Source of the DNA: Achromobacter sp. RTa
Lineage (GTDB): Bacteria > Pseudomonadota > Gammaproteobacteria > Burkholderiales > Burkholderiaceae_B
Direction of reading: 5' to 3'
Assembly: GCF_000757485.1 (NCBI RefSeq)
Contig: NZ_JPYO01000046.1
Location: 345,257-409,256, forward strand
Length of the DNA stretch: 64,000 nt
Shown here: one piece after another, positions 55,301-63,922 of the stretch
Numbering within the stretch: position 1 is the first letter of the stretch
How the letters are laid out: each line of letters starts with the position of its first letter
The notes under the pieces: generated by a model
The model's input: the letters and a program-made list of their open reading frames with translations, nothing else
Told to the model about the DNA's origin: nothing
Database searches by the model: none
Position numbers and translations under genes: made by a program

Positions 55301-57695
55301 CGAGCCGATCTGCGCTGATGAAGTCACTTACCGCAAGTTCCGACTCCAGGGATTGCGTAAGGTTATGTCGCAGCATACCTATCGACAACGCGTGCAATAC
55401 ATAAAGGCAAAACTCGCCGGCCAACCAGTCCAAGAGCACGTCCGCTCCGTGCTTGTCGTAGCCTACGCAAAAAATGCGGCCCAGCGCGACACGGTCATTG
55501 ATGCCTTCTCCCGACAACACCACGCAGCCAAGACCCTGTATATTGTGTCCCCAACTGACGGAGCCAAGGGGGTAGACCTTCCAGGTGTACATGTCTTTTC
55601 GAGTGTTGGTGACATGACAGCTGCAGTCCTTGCGTCGCAATCCAGCTTCGAGCTGATCGGAGGCATGCACCCTCAGGCTTATTATGGTGCGCACTATCTC
55701 ATGGACCTTGCGCTGGCTCGCGAATATTCCGATGCCGCGGCCTACACAAAGGCTGCCCATTATGTATTCGAAGCGGATGGCAACCTCATTCTGAAAAACG
55801 ACGGCAAGCAATACCGTGCTAGCACGAACGCTGCAATAAATCGCTCGTTGTACAGAATCTCCAGCTTGAGCCCCGAACAGCTGCAGCACATTTGTGCAAT
55901 GGAGGCGACTCAGGTGCCGGTCGACGCGCTTGCCATAGACGAATTCAACTATTGCGACCTGCCACCGCACACCGCTTTACCTCTCGACGCCCAGCAGCGT
56001 TGCTCCGACCTAGCCGTTCGAGATAGCGGCGCGTCATTCTATGCGGACTTGATTCCAATCGCGGAAAAAATAAAGAACACTCCAACCTCGGATCGCAATG
56101 GTGATAACACGCTGCCCAGGCTTACTGCACAGGAATTGCATGCTGTGCTCCCGGCGCCTGCTTCCAAACAAATCCAAATGAGCTTGAAGGACGGGAAACT
56201 AAATATCCGCAGCACCATGCCGCCGGACAAGTTCGCGTATTTATATGCGAAGAAGATCTTTACCCGGGACGAGCTCAATCTCGTGTTGAATAGCCACTTC
56301 GAAGTCGTGACCTCTGATTCCCAGGAGATCAGATCGGTGTTCGAATTCCAAGATCAGGCCGGCAAGAAAATTGCTCATCAGATGAATCCAATAGGCGGTG
56401 GCCACACCCTCGCAATTCCGCCGAATTGCGTCAAGATAAGGCTCGGATTCCGAATCCAAGGAAATGGAAGCGGCAACATCGAGGCCCTGGTACTAGGGTC
56501 CCACGGCGAGCCACCAGCTACGCTCGTAAGCCGCTCCCAATATCTCGTGCTAACGAAGCAGTATCCTGCATATGACGATCTGTATCGCTATGGCTTCCTG
56601 CACAGCCGCGTTCGGTCCTATCGCGAGGCAGGTCTTGACGTTGACGTATTCCGATTGACCAATCTGCAGGAAACGCCATATCGAGAGTTTGAAGGAATCG
56701 ACGTAGTCAGCGGAGATCTGGAATTGCTTGACCAGACCTTGGCTAGCGGGCAGTACAAGAAGGTGCTGGTACATCTTCTCGATGAAAAGATGTGGTCTGT
56801 GCTCGAAAAGCACCTGGACAAGGTAAAGGTTGACATATGGGTGCATGGCGCAGAGATCCAGGTATGGCAACGGCGAGAATTCGAATTCGAGAGAATGTCG
56901 AAGGATGAAGTAACACGCCAGAAAAAACTGAGCGATAAACGTGTAAAGTTCTGGAAAAGAGTCCTGCAGCCACAACCCCATCCCAACGTGCACCTGATCT
57001 TCGTCTCCCAGTACTTCGCTGACGAAGTCGCTGGCGATCTGGGCGTCAAGTTGCCTGACGCATCCTATTCGATCATTCATAACTATATTGACAGCAGCAT
57101 TTTTGCGTACCACAAAAAAAGTCCGTCCCAGCGACTGAAGCTATTGTCGATCAGGCCGTATGCAAGTCGAAAATATGCAAACGATCTAACTGTGAACTGC
57201 ATTCTGGAATTATCCCGGCGCCCCTACTTCGCCGAACTTCAGTTCAATCTGTATGGAGATGGCGATCTGTTCGACGATGTCACCAAACCGGTTTCTCATT
57301 TCGAAAATGTTCATTTGCACAAGAGATTTTTGTCTCAACGAGAAATTGCGGAAGTCCATACCAATCACGGAATTTTCCTGACACCTACGCGTATGGACGC
57401 CCAAGGAGTATCACGCGATGAGGCGATGTCGTCCGGACTAGTGCCGATCACCAATTCAGTCGCAGCAATTCCAGAATTTGTAGATGCGGCGTGCGGATAT
57501 CTGGCCCCGGCAGAGGACAGTATTGCCATGGCAAATGCCATCGAAGAAATGTATAAAAATCCGCAAATTTTTCTCGACAAATCCGAACGTGCATCCGCGA
57601 GGGTTGCTGCGCAATGCGGCTTCGACAACACTATAAAACAAGAGCTTGCAATTCTGGCCGGCACCCATCGCGGCAGGCCTGCACCTACGCAATAA
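52332..57695 (+). CDS. giant methyltransferase / coiled-coil / CgeB-type GT / GT4 fusion glycosyltransferase
   Basis: The 1787-residue protein contains, in order: a class I methyltransferase-like domain (about 30-200; VLDADCGQ in place of the usual DxGCGxG, FDTVLLPQSL, RKLKPGGRLI), a Gln/Glu/Ala-rich coiled coil (about 212-630), a CgeB/DUF3880 glycosyltransferase domain (about 715-1025; PDLVFIESAWKG, SIFWNKEDPVHFSTF, RRVFELLASNTVVVS), a linker (about 1037-1200), a beta-rich segment possibly carbohydrate-binding (about 1290-1390) and a GT4 domain (about 1415-1787; HGAEIQVW, IIHNYIDSSIF, GVSRDEAMSSG). It likely builds or caps the glycan at the inner membrane. Start GTG 52332; ATG 52359 is an alternative. 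The next gene is 5 bp away. Confidence 0.85.
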   Translation: MSSFFTTRAMSAVLTMQQRGWEAYAGKLGVDVMQKTQKCLDWICSQVEGEYVLDADCGQAAILMLLAREGKAVVGLCSRSAALTQASSFIGEEPAQVQRNITLQTGSLQSNHTLIDRTFDTVLLPQSLIQEEHPGDHVELAFRKLKPGGRLISLWPFGALAPSGAGYYLREPMKLLARHFETLEVRLFGDVLVIVANARLKVLERLPAPNAWPDSLIQEAESTVTQLQQASKGQLHAAQSQAQELRHELEQANAQLAELIRLQAEHETQAATLKAQLDSIQHAERDSASIAQNELRQLKTALKESQEAAVTSQHAAAHAQAQARILELEKVQEIAVLRYEKLQRETAMREAQQDAELKIAEAKAEVSGAAEALTAARQELDKLRQRFQDAEATSAAREEVFGKRIEELQQSLNAKQEEIAEGKSRIDELVATVSQRESAILKLDEEIAELRDAREALAAEKQQTDARIIDIETAAQQTAKALEQEREQAKRRIDTLEASIAESAATRQSMAQTQAQLQADNKSMEWSLKTLNNQLSEARTTQRNTQAASAQEIQQLQKQLAEAQKRVDMTAAQLKEAQMKGREFVTQFRESQSQEKEAVEKIRHLERRIRNLEQQKAQALLQVEQTRKTLSFQLGYALLHAFKSWSSFIGLPGELIRIHKDGKERRKRKLLKQTGASHASASVKATPRAEPKVAPQASIVTPASVADFLLQQQKLKVAGIMDEFTFHSYAPECELLQLRPEDWRTQVDDFQPDLVFIESAWKGVDDSWKGIISNCTDEITGLLAHCRAKGIPSIFWNKEDPVHFSTFIPVAGLVDHVFTTDVDCLPKYKAALGHDRVSLLPFAAQPKTHNPIEKFDRKDAFNFAGSYYLRYPERQRDFAALIDTVSSLKPVEIYDRNYDKPHPHYEFPEKYSSMILGSLPFSEIDKAYKGYRYGVNMNTIKQSQTMYARRVFELLASNTVVVSNFSRGVRVMFGDLVVCSDDADQIRTQLEPICADEVTYRKFRLQGLRKVMSQHTYRQRVQYIKAKLAGQPVQEHVRSVLVVAYAKNAAQRDTVIDAFSRQHHAAKTLYIVSPTDGAKGVDLPGVHVFSSVGDMTAAVLASQSSFELIGGMHPQAYYGAHYLMDLALAREYSDAAAYTKAAHYVFEADGNLILKNDGKQYRASTNAAINRSLYRISSLSPEQLQHICAMEATQVPVDALAIDEFNYCDLPPHTALPLDAQQRCSDLAVRDSGASFYADLIPIAEKIKNTPTSDRNGDNTLPRLTAQELHAVLPAPASKQIQMSLKDGKLNIRSTMPPDKFAYLYAKKIFTRDELNLVLNSHFEVVTSDSQEIRSVFEFQDQAGKKIAHQMNPIGGGHTLAIPPNCVKIRLGFRIQGNGSGNIEALVLGSHGEPPATLVSRSQYLVLTKQYPAYDDLYRYGFLHSRVRSYREAGLDVDVFRLTNLQETPYREFEGIDVVSGDLELLDQTLASGQYKKVLVHLLDEKMWSVLEKHLDKVKVDIWVHGAEIQVWQRREFEFERMSKDEVTRQKKLSDKRVKFWKRVLQPQPHPNVHLIFVSQYFADEVAGDLGVKLPDASYSIIHNYIDSSIFAYHKKSPSQRLKLLSIRPYASRKYANDLTVNCILELSRRPYFAELQFNLYGDGDLFDDVTKPVSHFENVHLHKRFLSQREIAEVHTNHGIFLTPTRMDAQGVSRDEAMSSGLVPITNSVAAIPEFVDAACGYLAPAEDSIAMANAIEEMYKNPQIFLDKSERASARVAAQCGFDNTIKQELAILAGTHRGRPAPTQ

Positions 57696-57700
57696 AATAT

Positions 57701-60196
57701 ATGAAAATACTGCGTGCCGCTGTTTTCGGCGGCCTATATCTTGACATCGATCTACGGCGAAGCATCGAAATCCAGGCAGGAATTGCTGTTTTACCAAATG
57801 CGGCTCGATCCAGCATCCTGGTGTACGATGCCGCCTGCCGGCGGCCCAACGGGCAACAAACCATACGCGTGCCTGCCGTATCCGAAAGAGTCGACTCGAT
57901 TATTCAGACAGATTTATGCGGAAATTGGTTTAAACAGATTCGCAAATACCAACCGGAGATCATTCTGTTCGATCTTACGGCGGAATGGTATAGCATCGTA
58001 CAAGATTCAAACGGATTGCTATATACCACATCGCCAGAATTTCGGAAACACGTCAAGCCGCTACTGGCGGAACAGGCGCTGTCAACAGTCATCGAAGATG
58101 AAAAAGGGTGGGACCAAGCATTACGCCGCATTCGGGCAGAGCTCGCTGCTAACGATCTGCTAGATAAAATAATTCTTGTGGAGCTACGTTCAGCTGAACG
58201 TGGCGCCTCGGGTTCACCCCATTTCAATATTTACAGCACCCTGGAAAGAAAGTACGCCGTCGCCCGGCAGGTTTTTTCTGAGCAAAAATTTATCGTTCAT
58301 CATATTGCTACTAATGACCTGATTGCCAACGACTCGCCAGTAAATCCTTTCGAAATTCCCGATCGGAATCGCCCTGAGTTCATAACTCTGCTGCGCACCG
58401 CCGTCACTGAGGGCAATGGATCAACGGCACCGGAGAATTCCCAGATGCCCGCGCCTCCACTGCTCCCAAAACAATCATTCGACTCATATATAGCCGGGCG
58501 CACAACCACTCAGCCGTCGCCCATCTCAATTGCGGCAGCAGAGGAGCTTATTGAGAACGGAACACTACGTATCGCCGGGTTTGCCGATTTCCATTACTCT
58601 CTTCCATTGCTTTGGAATGCCGATCCATTCCACAATCGCACATGGAAATGGTATGTACACCAGTTGGTGTTCATACCATGGCTTATTGCACATTCGAAAC
58701 AAGCGCCGGAGTCTAACGCACTGAGCTTCGCTGTAAGCGCAGTGTTTTCATGGTGGGAGTTCGCCTCGGAGAATCCCGAGGCTGAAGATATATGGCACGA
58801 CCATGGCACGGCATTGCGTGCACGCAATATACTCGATCTCTTGATCGCATTGAAAATCAGAACAGCTTCCAGTCAAGAGATCAGTATTGCACGTCTAGAA
58901 TCGGTCCTCGCAGAACATCAAAAAAAGCTTTCGGTCACTAGCTTTTATAGCCGACATACGAATCACGGTTTCGACCAAGCATTGGTCCTGGTCGAAATAT
59001 CCGTCTATTTTATTCATCGCCAAGGCCAAGATCGGCAATATTTAGATCTTGCTCTGTCCAGACTGGAAGATGAGATTTCCCATGCGTTTGCGACTGACGG
59101 AGGGCATGTAGAGAATAGCCCTGGCTATCTCGTATACGGATTGAAACAGGCATTAGAGGCTCAAAACGCAATCCGAAAACTACTCGGCTCATCGTCCGAC
59201 TTCGGCATGGAACGGGAACGCTTTACTGCCGCCCTCTCCGCACTTGCCTATTCTGTTCGACCCGATGGGAAACTCCCTCACATCGGAGATACTGCTGATT
59301 TCATAGTCAAAGATTTTCTTCGACGGGACCCATCGTCGGAATATCAGAATTTTCTATATTCGATCAGCGGTGGAACCCGAGGACGAGCGCCGGAAGCTCT
59401 AAGCAAGGTGCTCCCCGTATCTGGTTGGGCTATGGTGAGAAGCGAACATTCAGACGCGACAAGTTTTCGGTCGTCAGTGCACATCGTATTCAAATGCGGT
59501 TTTCTCTCGACCTACCACCGCCATGATGATGATCTATCGTTTGTGCTGTTCGGTGCCGGTGAAGACTGGATTGTCGACGGTGGGCTCTATAAGCATGCTC
59601 CTACGGATCCATTCCGTGTTTACGCCCGATCACACAATGCTCATAGTCTTGCCAGTCCGATCCATGCCCGAGTGTCACGCAGACTTCCCCAGCCCAAGTC
59701 TGCGCCCCGCATTTTGCAGCACAATGACGATAACAAAGTATTTTCGATCACGGCCGAAACTCACATGTTCGAAGGCTTTGAATCTGTTCGATCATTGACG
59801 TACGATCGAGCCGCTGCCGAGATTGTTCTTTCTGATAGGGTTTCACCACTAACCAGCAAGGCCGCTGAATCAGTAACTCAAGCGGAGAAAGACGGCAATG
59901 GCATATATCGGCAGAGATTTATCGTTCCCACAGACAAGAAAGTTGAGCAAAATGAATCTGGCGATATATACATCTTCTCCAGAAAAACTGGAAATAGATT
60001 AATTTTATCCCAACTCAATAAAAACTGTCCCATGCAAAGGGTAATCTCTATTGGCACTGACGCTCCAACACTTGGAGCCTGGAGATCCACTGTGCCCGGA
60101 AAGATAGAGCCAGCATACGCCATTGACTTTATTTCTTTCTCACAAGAAATGCTTTCAGAAATATTGATAAGAATAGACTTTAACAAACAAAGCTAG
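57701..60196 (+). CDS. DUF6270-like / heparinase II/III fusion protein
   Basis: The 831-residue protein starts at ATG 57701 (MKILRAAVFGGLYLDIDLRR), 5 bp after the giant glycosyltransferase. Residues about 1-240 resemble DUF6270-type domains: a GG-containing strand near the N terminus, NAARSSI, and PEIILFDLTAEWYSI. Residues about 270-831 are heparinase II/III-like, with an alpha/alpha toroid (FHNRTWKWYVHQLVFIPWL; then HENSPGY-type region) and a beta-sandwich carrying STYHRHDDDLSFVLFG near 604 and WIVDGGLY. Heparinase-family proteins are uronate polysaccharide lyases or relatives. No signal peptide is seen, so a cytoplasmic or membrane-associated biosynthetic role is likely. Confidence 0.8.
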   Translation: MKILRAAVFGGLYLDIDLRRSIEIQAGIAVLPNAARSSILVYDAACRRPNGQQTIRVPAVSERVDSIIQTDLCGNWFKQIRKYQPEIILFDLTAEWYSIVQDSNGLLYTTSPEFRKHVKPLLAEQALSTVIEDEKGWDQALRRIRAELAANDLLDKIILVELRSAERGASGSPHFNIYSTLERKYAVARQVFSEQKFIVHHIATNDLIANDSPVNPFEIPDRNRPEFITLLRTAVTEGNGSTAPENSQMPAPPLLPKQSFDSYIAGRTTTQPSPISIAAAEELIENGTLRIAGFADFHYSLPLLWNADPFHNRTWKWYVHQLVFIPWLIAHSKQAPESNALSFAVSAVFSWWEFASENPEAEDIWHDHGTALRARNILDLLIALKIRTASSQEISIARLESVLAEHQKKLSVTSFYSRHTNHGFDQALVLVEISVYFIHRQGQDRQYLDLALSRLEDEISHAFATDGGHVENSPGYLVYGLKQALEAQNAIRKLLGSSSDFGMERERFTAALSALAYSVRPDGKLPHIGDTADFIVKDFLRRDPSSEYQNFLYSISGGTRGRAPEALSKVLPVSGWAMVRSEHSDATSFRSSVHIVFKCGFLSTYHRHDDDLSFVLFGAGEDWIVDGGLYKHAPTDPFRVYARSHNAHSLASPIHARVSRRLPQPKSAPRILQHNDDNKVFSITAETHMFEGFESVRSLTYDRAAAEIVLSDRVSPLTSKAAESVTQAEKDGNGIYRQRFIVPTDKKVEQNESGDIYIFSRKTGNRLILSQLNKNCPMQRVISIGTDAPTLGAWRSTVPGKIEPAYAIDFISFSQEMLSEILIRIDFNKQS

Positions 60197-60326
60197 CGCA
60201 TAATTTGCATAGCAATCAAACTGGCAACGAACGCTCTCCTCCCGGGCGAGTAAAACTGCCCTTTATGCAAGCGATTTAGATGCGATGAGGCAGCGAGTTA
60301 CGCGAATTTAAACGAGACAAACAAGC

Positions 60327-61274
60327 ATGGTCAATGAGTCCTTCTCCCCCACCGCGATAGCTAAAGTTATAGAAGAGAATAGTCGGCTGCGAAGCAAGAT
60401 TTCGGCTTTGGAGGCGCAATGCTATGCATTTACGACGGCCCTGGAGGCTTTGACTAGCACGCTATCACCTAACATCAATGATGATGATAGACGGCGGAGA
60501 CTTTCAAATGCCGCACAAATCGCAGAAAATACTCCGGAAGATCGACGAGCAAGGCTCACGGCCTCGCTGCTTCGACAATTGGCCACCGCGTGTTCGTCGA
60601 CAGATTCCGTCCCAGTGGCTATCGCTCACGCATCAACGCCGGCGACAGATGATAATACGCAACCCTATGACGCCGCGGTGAGCCCATGGCTCGAATCATT
60701 CGGGGGGTATCTGGACAGAGGAATACCTTCCTCATATAGAATTTGGCAAATGGGCCAACGCTTCCAGGCAGCAGGCAACGAGCAAGCTGCCAAACGCTGC
60801 GTTCAATTGAACTATCTCCTTCATAACTCCTCAATACCCAACACTGTAGCGATTGGAGAAAATACATCTTTTGGCTATGGTGGTATTGGAGTCGTGCTCC
60901 ATGCGGCCGCTGAAATAGGGAAAGGCGTTGTAATCGGTGTCAATACAACCCTTGGGGGAAAAACAAATACGTCGAGTAGAAGTACGGACAACCCTGGTTC
61001 GCGGTACGTTCCCAAAATTGAGGACTACGTATATCTTGCTACTGGATGCAAAATATTAGGCGGTGTCCGCGTCGGAACGCTGAGCATCATAGGTGCCAAC
61101 TCTGTAGTAATTAATGACATCCCCCCCTTCAGCGTCGCGGCAGGATCACCTGCGGTAGTTCGTCGTCAAATCACGCCGGAAAACTGTCTGCAATATCGGA
61201 CTCATTTTCCCGCCCTGAAGCACATGACGAAGCAAGAATATATAGATCTTTTCTCGAGGAACTCACTCGGTTAA
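60327..61274 (+). CDS. hexapeptide-repeat (serine acetyltransferase-like) O-acetyltransferase
   Basis: The 315-residue protein has a short N-terminal coiled coil (IEENSRLRSKISALEAQ), a poorly conserved middle, and a left-handed beta-helix (about 165-280) with imperfect hexapeptides: IPNTVAIGENTSFGYGG, VVLHAAAEIGKGVVIGVN, YLATGCKILGGVRVG and SIIGANSVVINDIPPFSVAAG. The catalytic His lies in VVLHAAAE. It resembles serine acetyltransferases but in this locus probably acetylates the polysaccharide. It lies 130 bp after the heparinase-like gene and belongs to the same lower-GC segment. Confidence 0.85.
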   Translation: MVNESFSPTAIAKVIEENSRLRSKISALEAQCYAFTTALEALTSTLSPNINDDDRRRRLSNAAQIAENTPEDRRARLTASLLRQLATACSSTDSVPVAIAHASTPATDDNTQPYDAAVSPWLESFGGYLDRGIPSSYRIWQMGQRFQAAGNEQAAKRCVQLNYLLHNSSIPNTVAIGENTSFGYGGIGVVLHAAAEIGKGVVIGVNTTLGGKTNTSSRSTDNPGSRYVPKIEDYVYLATGCKILGGVRVGTLSIIGANSVVINDIPPFSVAAGSPAVVRRQITPENCLQYRTHFPALKHMTKQEYIDLFSRNSLG

Positions 61275-61349
61275 CGCAGATTCAGTTTTCCTTGATTTTC
61301 GGTGACAGGCTATACGCCTGACAAGCCCAAAAATATATTATAAATAGAC

Positions 61350-62837
61350 ATGACAATCGCCCGAGTAAGTCACCCAGGATACGCTCCCATCGATCTCAAG
61401 CTTCCCATAGATTGGAGAACAAATCCGTACAAATCGACCTCGTGGCGTCATCACTTTATGAGCTTGCGCTGGGTTACCACGCGCGACAATATTTCTGCGG
61501 CGGCCGAAATCCTGCGAAACTTTTATAATTTTCACTGCGAACGCGGCATTCGCAACCCCCACTATAACGAGTTACGGGGTGACCACGCGGCGACAATACG
61601 TGTAAACCATATATTGAATTTTCGTGATAAATTTCTGGGACAAGGCAATACGGAGGCCGCAAAGTTATGCGACTTAATATTGTTTGAGGAAATTAAAAAC
61701 CTACAGAACCCAGAGATGTATAGAAAAGGCCATAATCATGGCCTAATGATTGATATAACTCTATTGAAACTGGCTAAGATCAATAACAGTTATAAGTCAA
61801 ACATTGATATTTCAGAAATATCCAGACGAGGCCATGAAACCTTGTTGGAGATGTTCACCGAAAACGGGATAACTCGCGAACACTCGATCTCATACCAGGA
61901 ATTTAATTACCCACTCGCAGTTGAGTTTCTCGATTTATGCACAGGGCAGGACTCTCGCGTAAATCGCCAATATCGTGCGGTCCTAGAGCGTGAGACACGT
62001 AATATCTTGGCGTTCGCTTTACGAGATTGTGGCGAGTATTTCACACTTGGTGATACGTTAAAGCAGCCCGCCCTTTCAATACGCCAGGCGCACCCCGAAA
62101 TTCTGATGTCTCCTGTGGAGAGTAGCCAACTTGGGAACGTTGGCAATAGACTTTATTGTCAGGATGGATTCTTTTTCTATAAAAGAAGGGCTATGGGAGA
62201 GAGCGCTCCATTCGAGAAGGATCTTCATTTTGCGGCCACATGTACATGGCACTCGGCCAACCATAAGCAAGACGATGAACTTTCTTTTTGCCTCGAGGTA
62301 GGCGGCGATCTTATTTTCGATGATCCTGGATATACTGTTTATACGCCTGAAATCGATTCCACTCTACTGCCGGCCTCGTCTCACAGCACCGTCTTTTTAC
62401 CCCACTTCCCGTTCTGTAATACGCAAGAGCCGGCCTCCGGCAGTGAAATACTGCAATACTACGAAACTTCATTAGGCTTCCATCTTGAGATGGTCCATCG
62501 TAGAGTCCCGTTATACAAAATAGCACGCACTTTCAGTCTGGTTGGATCATTGCTTGAAATAATCGATTCAATAGAATCGGAACGAGACGCCGAACTTCAA
62601 GCCGAGATAGAACACAATTTTATCTTATCTCCAGGAATAACAGCTCTGATCGAGAACACGAGTGCCGTTCTGAGAAAGAACGGCAAGATCATTGCAATAG
62701 TTTCCACACACGAACAAGGTACGTGGATTGAGACGCGGCAGCATACAGTAGGAAGCGATAGATTTGAGTATATAGAAACTACGAAGCTCGCCTTTTCCTC
62801 TCCTTCGACCGAAGTTATTTTTCAAGTTCAGATATAA
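61350..62837 (+). CDS. heparinase II/III-like protein
   Basis: The 495-residue protein has a helical N-terminal half (RNPHYNELRGDHAATIRVNH; KGHNHGLMIDITLLKLA with the NHG signature) and a C-terminal beta-sandwich with TWHSANHKQDDELSFCLEVG at about 297-316 and IFDDPGYTVY, the heparinase II/III pattern. It lacks the DUF6270-like part of the larger paralogue and has no signal peptide. ATG 61350 opens MTIARVSHPGY. Its stop lies 2 bp from that of the convergent CgeB gene. GC is among the lowest of the window. Confidence 0.82.
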   Translation: MTIARVSHPGYAPIDLKLPIDWRTNPYKSTSWRHHFMSLRWVTTRDNISAAAEILRNFYNFHCERGIRNPHYNELRGDHAATIRVNHILNFRDKFLGQGNTEAAKLCDLILFEEIKNLQNPEMYRKGHNHGLMIDITLLKLAKINNSYKSNIDISEISRRGHETLLEMFTENGITREHSISYQEFNYPLAVEFLDLCTGQDSRVNRQYRAVLERETRNILAFALRDCGEYFTLGDTLKQPALSIRQAHPEILMSPVESSQLGNVGNRLYCQDGFFFYKRRAMGESAPFEKDLHFAATCTWHSANHKQDDELSFCLEVGGDLIFDDPGYTVYTPEIDSTLLPASSHSTVFLPHFPFCNTQEPASGSEILQYYETSLGFHLEMVHRRVPLYKIARTFSLVGSLLEIIDSIESERDAELQAEIEHNFILSPGITALIENTSAVLRKNGKIIAIVSTHEQGTWIETRQHTVGSDRFEYIETTKLAFSSPSTEVIFQVQI

Positions 62838-62839
62838 CG

Positions 62840-63922
62840 TCAAAAACAGCCACTTGCTTCTATTTGCTCCAAACGATGCATCCACGTGTGATGATTGGCC
62901 ACAAGTTCTGCTCCATATCGAGCACGCTCAAGGGCTTCATTGTATTGCGCCGCGGACCATTGGACGATGGCTTCCAGCTCTTGTCTCGAACTCACAATAC
63001 TGCAACACTCGGAAAAATGGCGGGAAGCCGCCAATGATGGCGTCGAGACAGCAACAGCGCCTACGGCCAGAATTTCTATCAAACGACGGGAGAACATCGT
63101 CGGTGACGCTTCTATCGTATTGACGTTCAAATTGAATCTATAGCTTTTATAGAGCTGAGCCGTCAACGAGTATGGAACCTTCGGTCGCACGGTCAGACCA
63201 GGGAATACGGGATATCTATAGTGACTCGCCTTTCTCGATGAATTTCTATCATAAACGTCCAGACCAAATCTGGAAAATACTTCGAATAGCAGGTCTTGCC
63301 ATTGCCGCCGCTGCGGGTGTATGTGCGCACCATAGCTTCCCACAAAGCAGCTATGGCCGATCTTTTTCGTAGCCACGCCAGCATGATGAAAGCGCGGCTG
63401 TACAGCGAACATCAGCGGTTGGATGACGCGAGCGGACGGCACATCACTTTGGTATCGAGGGATGCAATTTTCGTCCACGGTGAAAACATATTCAAACAAC
63501 TTGGCGCTATCGATAAACCGATCGTAATGAACATTATCTTCTTTGTTCCAGAAGATGGCCGGGATTCCAACGTCGCGTGCCTCACTCAACATCTGGTGCA
63601 ACAGATAGTTGTTCCGCTCCGCATGGCCTGGATAGCTCGCTATTTTATACTTCCAGGTCTCCTTAATACCTTGCCAAGCTGACTCAACAAACAACAGATC
63701 AGGTTTCCATTGCCGAAATATCTTTCGATAATTATTGGGGGTTAGATGCCTCACTTGGCATTCCGATTCCAGAGAGGCCTGAGTGAGGTTATCGGCAACC
63801 AAGCCGATCTTCAATGAGCCATAAGGGAGGCTCAGCTCTGTTCGCCTTTTTAGGCTGGCGAAGTAGTTTTTAATAAACAACAAAATCCACACTCTCCAAT
63901 TCATATTGGGAAAATAAAGCAC
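62840..63922 (-). CDS. CgeB-family glycosyltransferase
   Basis: The 360-residue protein is a stand-alone CgeB/DUF3880 glycosyltransferase (GT-B, PF12996/PF13524 type). It shares with the giant fusion protein PDLLFVESAWQGI, GIPAIFWNKEDNVHYDRFI, YVFTVDENCIPRY, YRFNLNVNTIEASPTMFSRRLIEILA. Sugar specificity is unknown. It starts at GTG 63922 (preceded by GAGTGG) or at ATG 63904. It runs opposite to the rest of the locus, so it either begins a separate operon entering from the right or has been inverted. About 80 bp of AT-rich sequence remain upstream to the window edge with no supported gene. Confidence 0.85.
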   Translation of the reverse strand: MLYFPNMNWRVWILLFIKNYFASLKRRTELSLPYGSLKIGLVADNLTQASLESECQVRHLTPNNYRKIFRQWKPDLLFVESAWQGIKETWKYKIASYPGHAERNNYLLHQMLSEARDVGIPAIFWNKEDNVHYDRFIDSAKLFEYVFTVDENCIPRYQSDVPSARVIQPLMFAVQPRFHHAGVATKKIGHSCFVGSYGAHIHPQRRQWQDLLFEVFSRFGLDVYDRNSSRKASHYRYPVFPGLTVRPKVPYSLTAQLYKSYRFNLNVNTIEASPTMFSRRLIEILAVGAVAVSTPSLAASRHFSECCSIVSSRQELEAIVQWSAAQYNEALERARYGAELVANHHTWMHRLEQIEASGCF

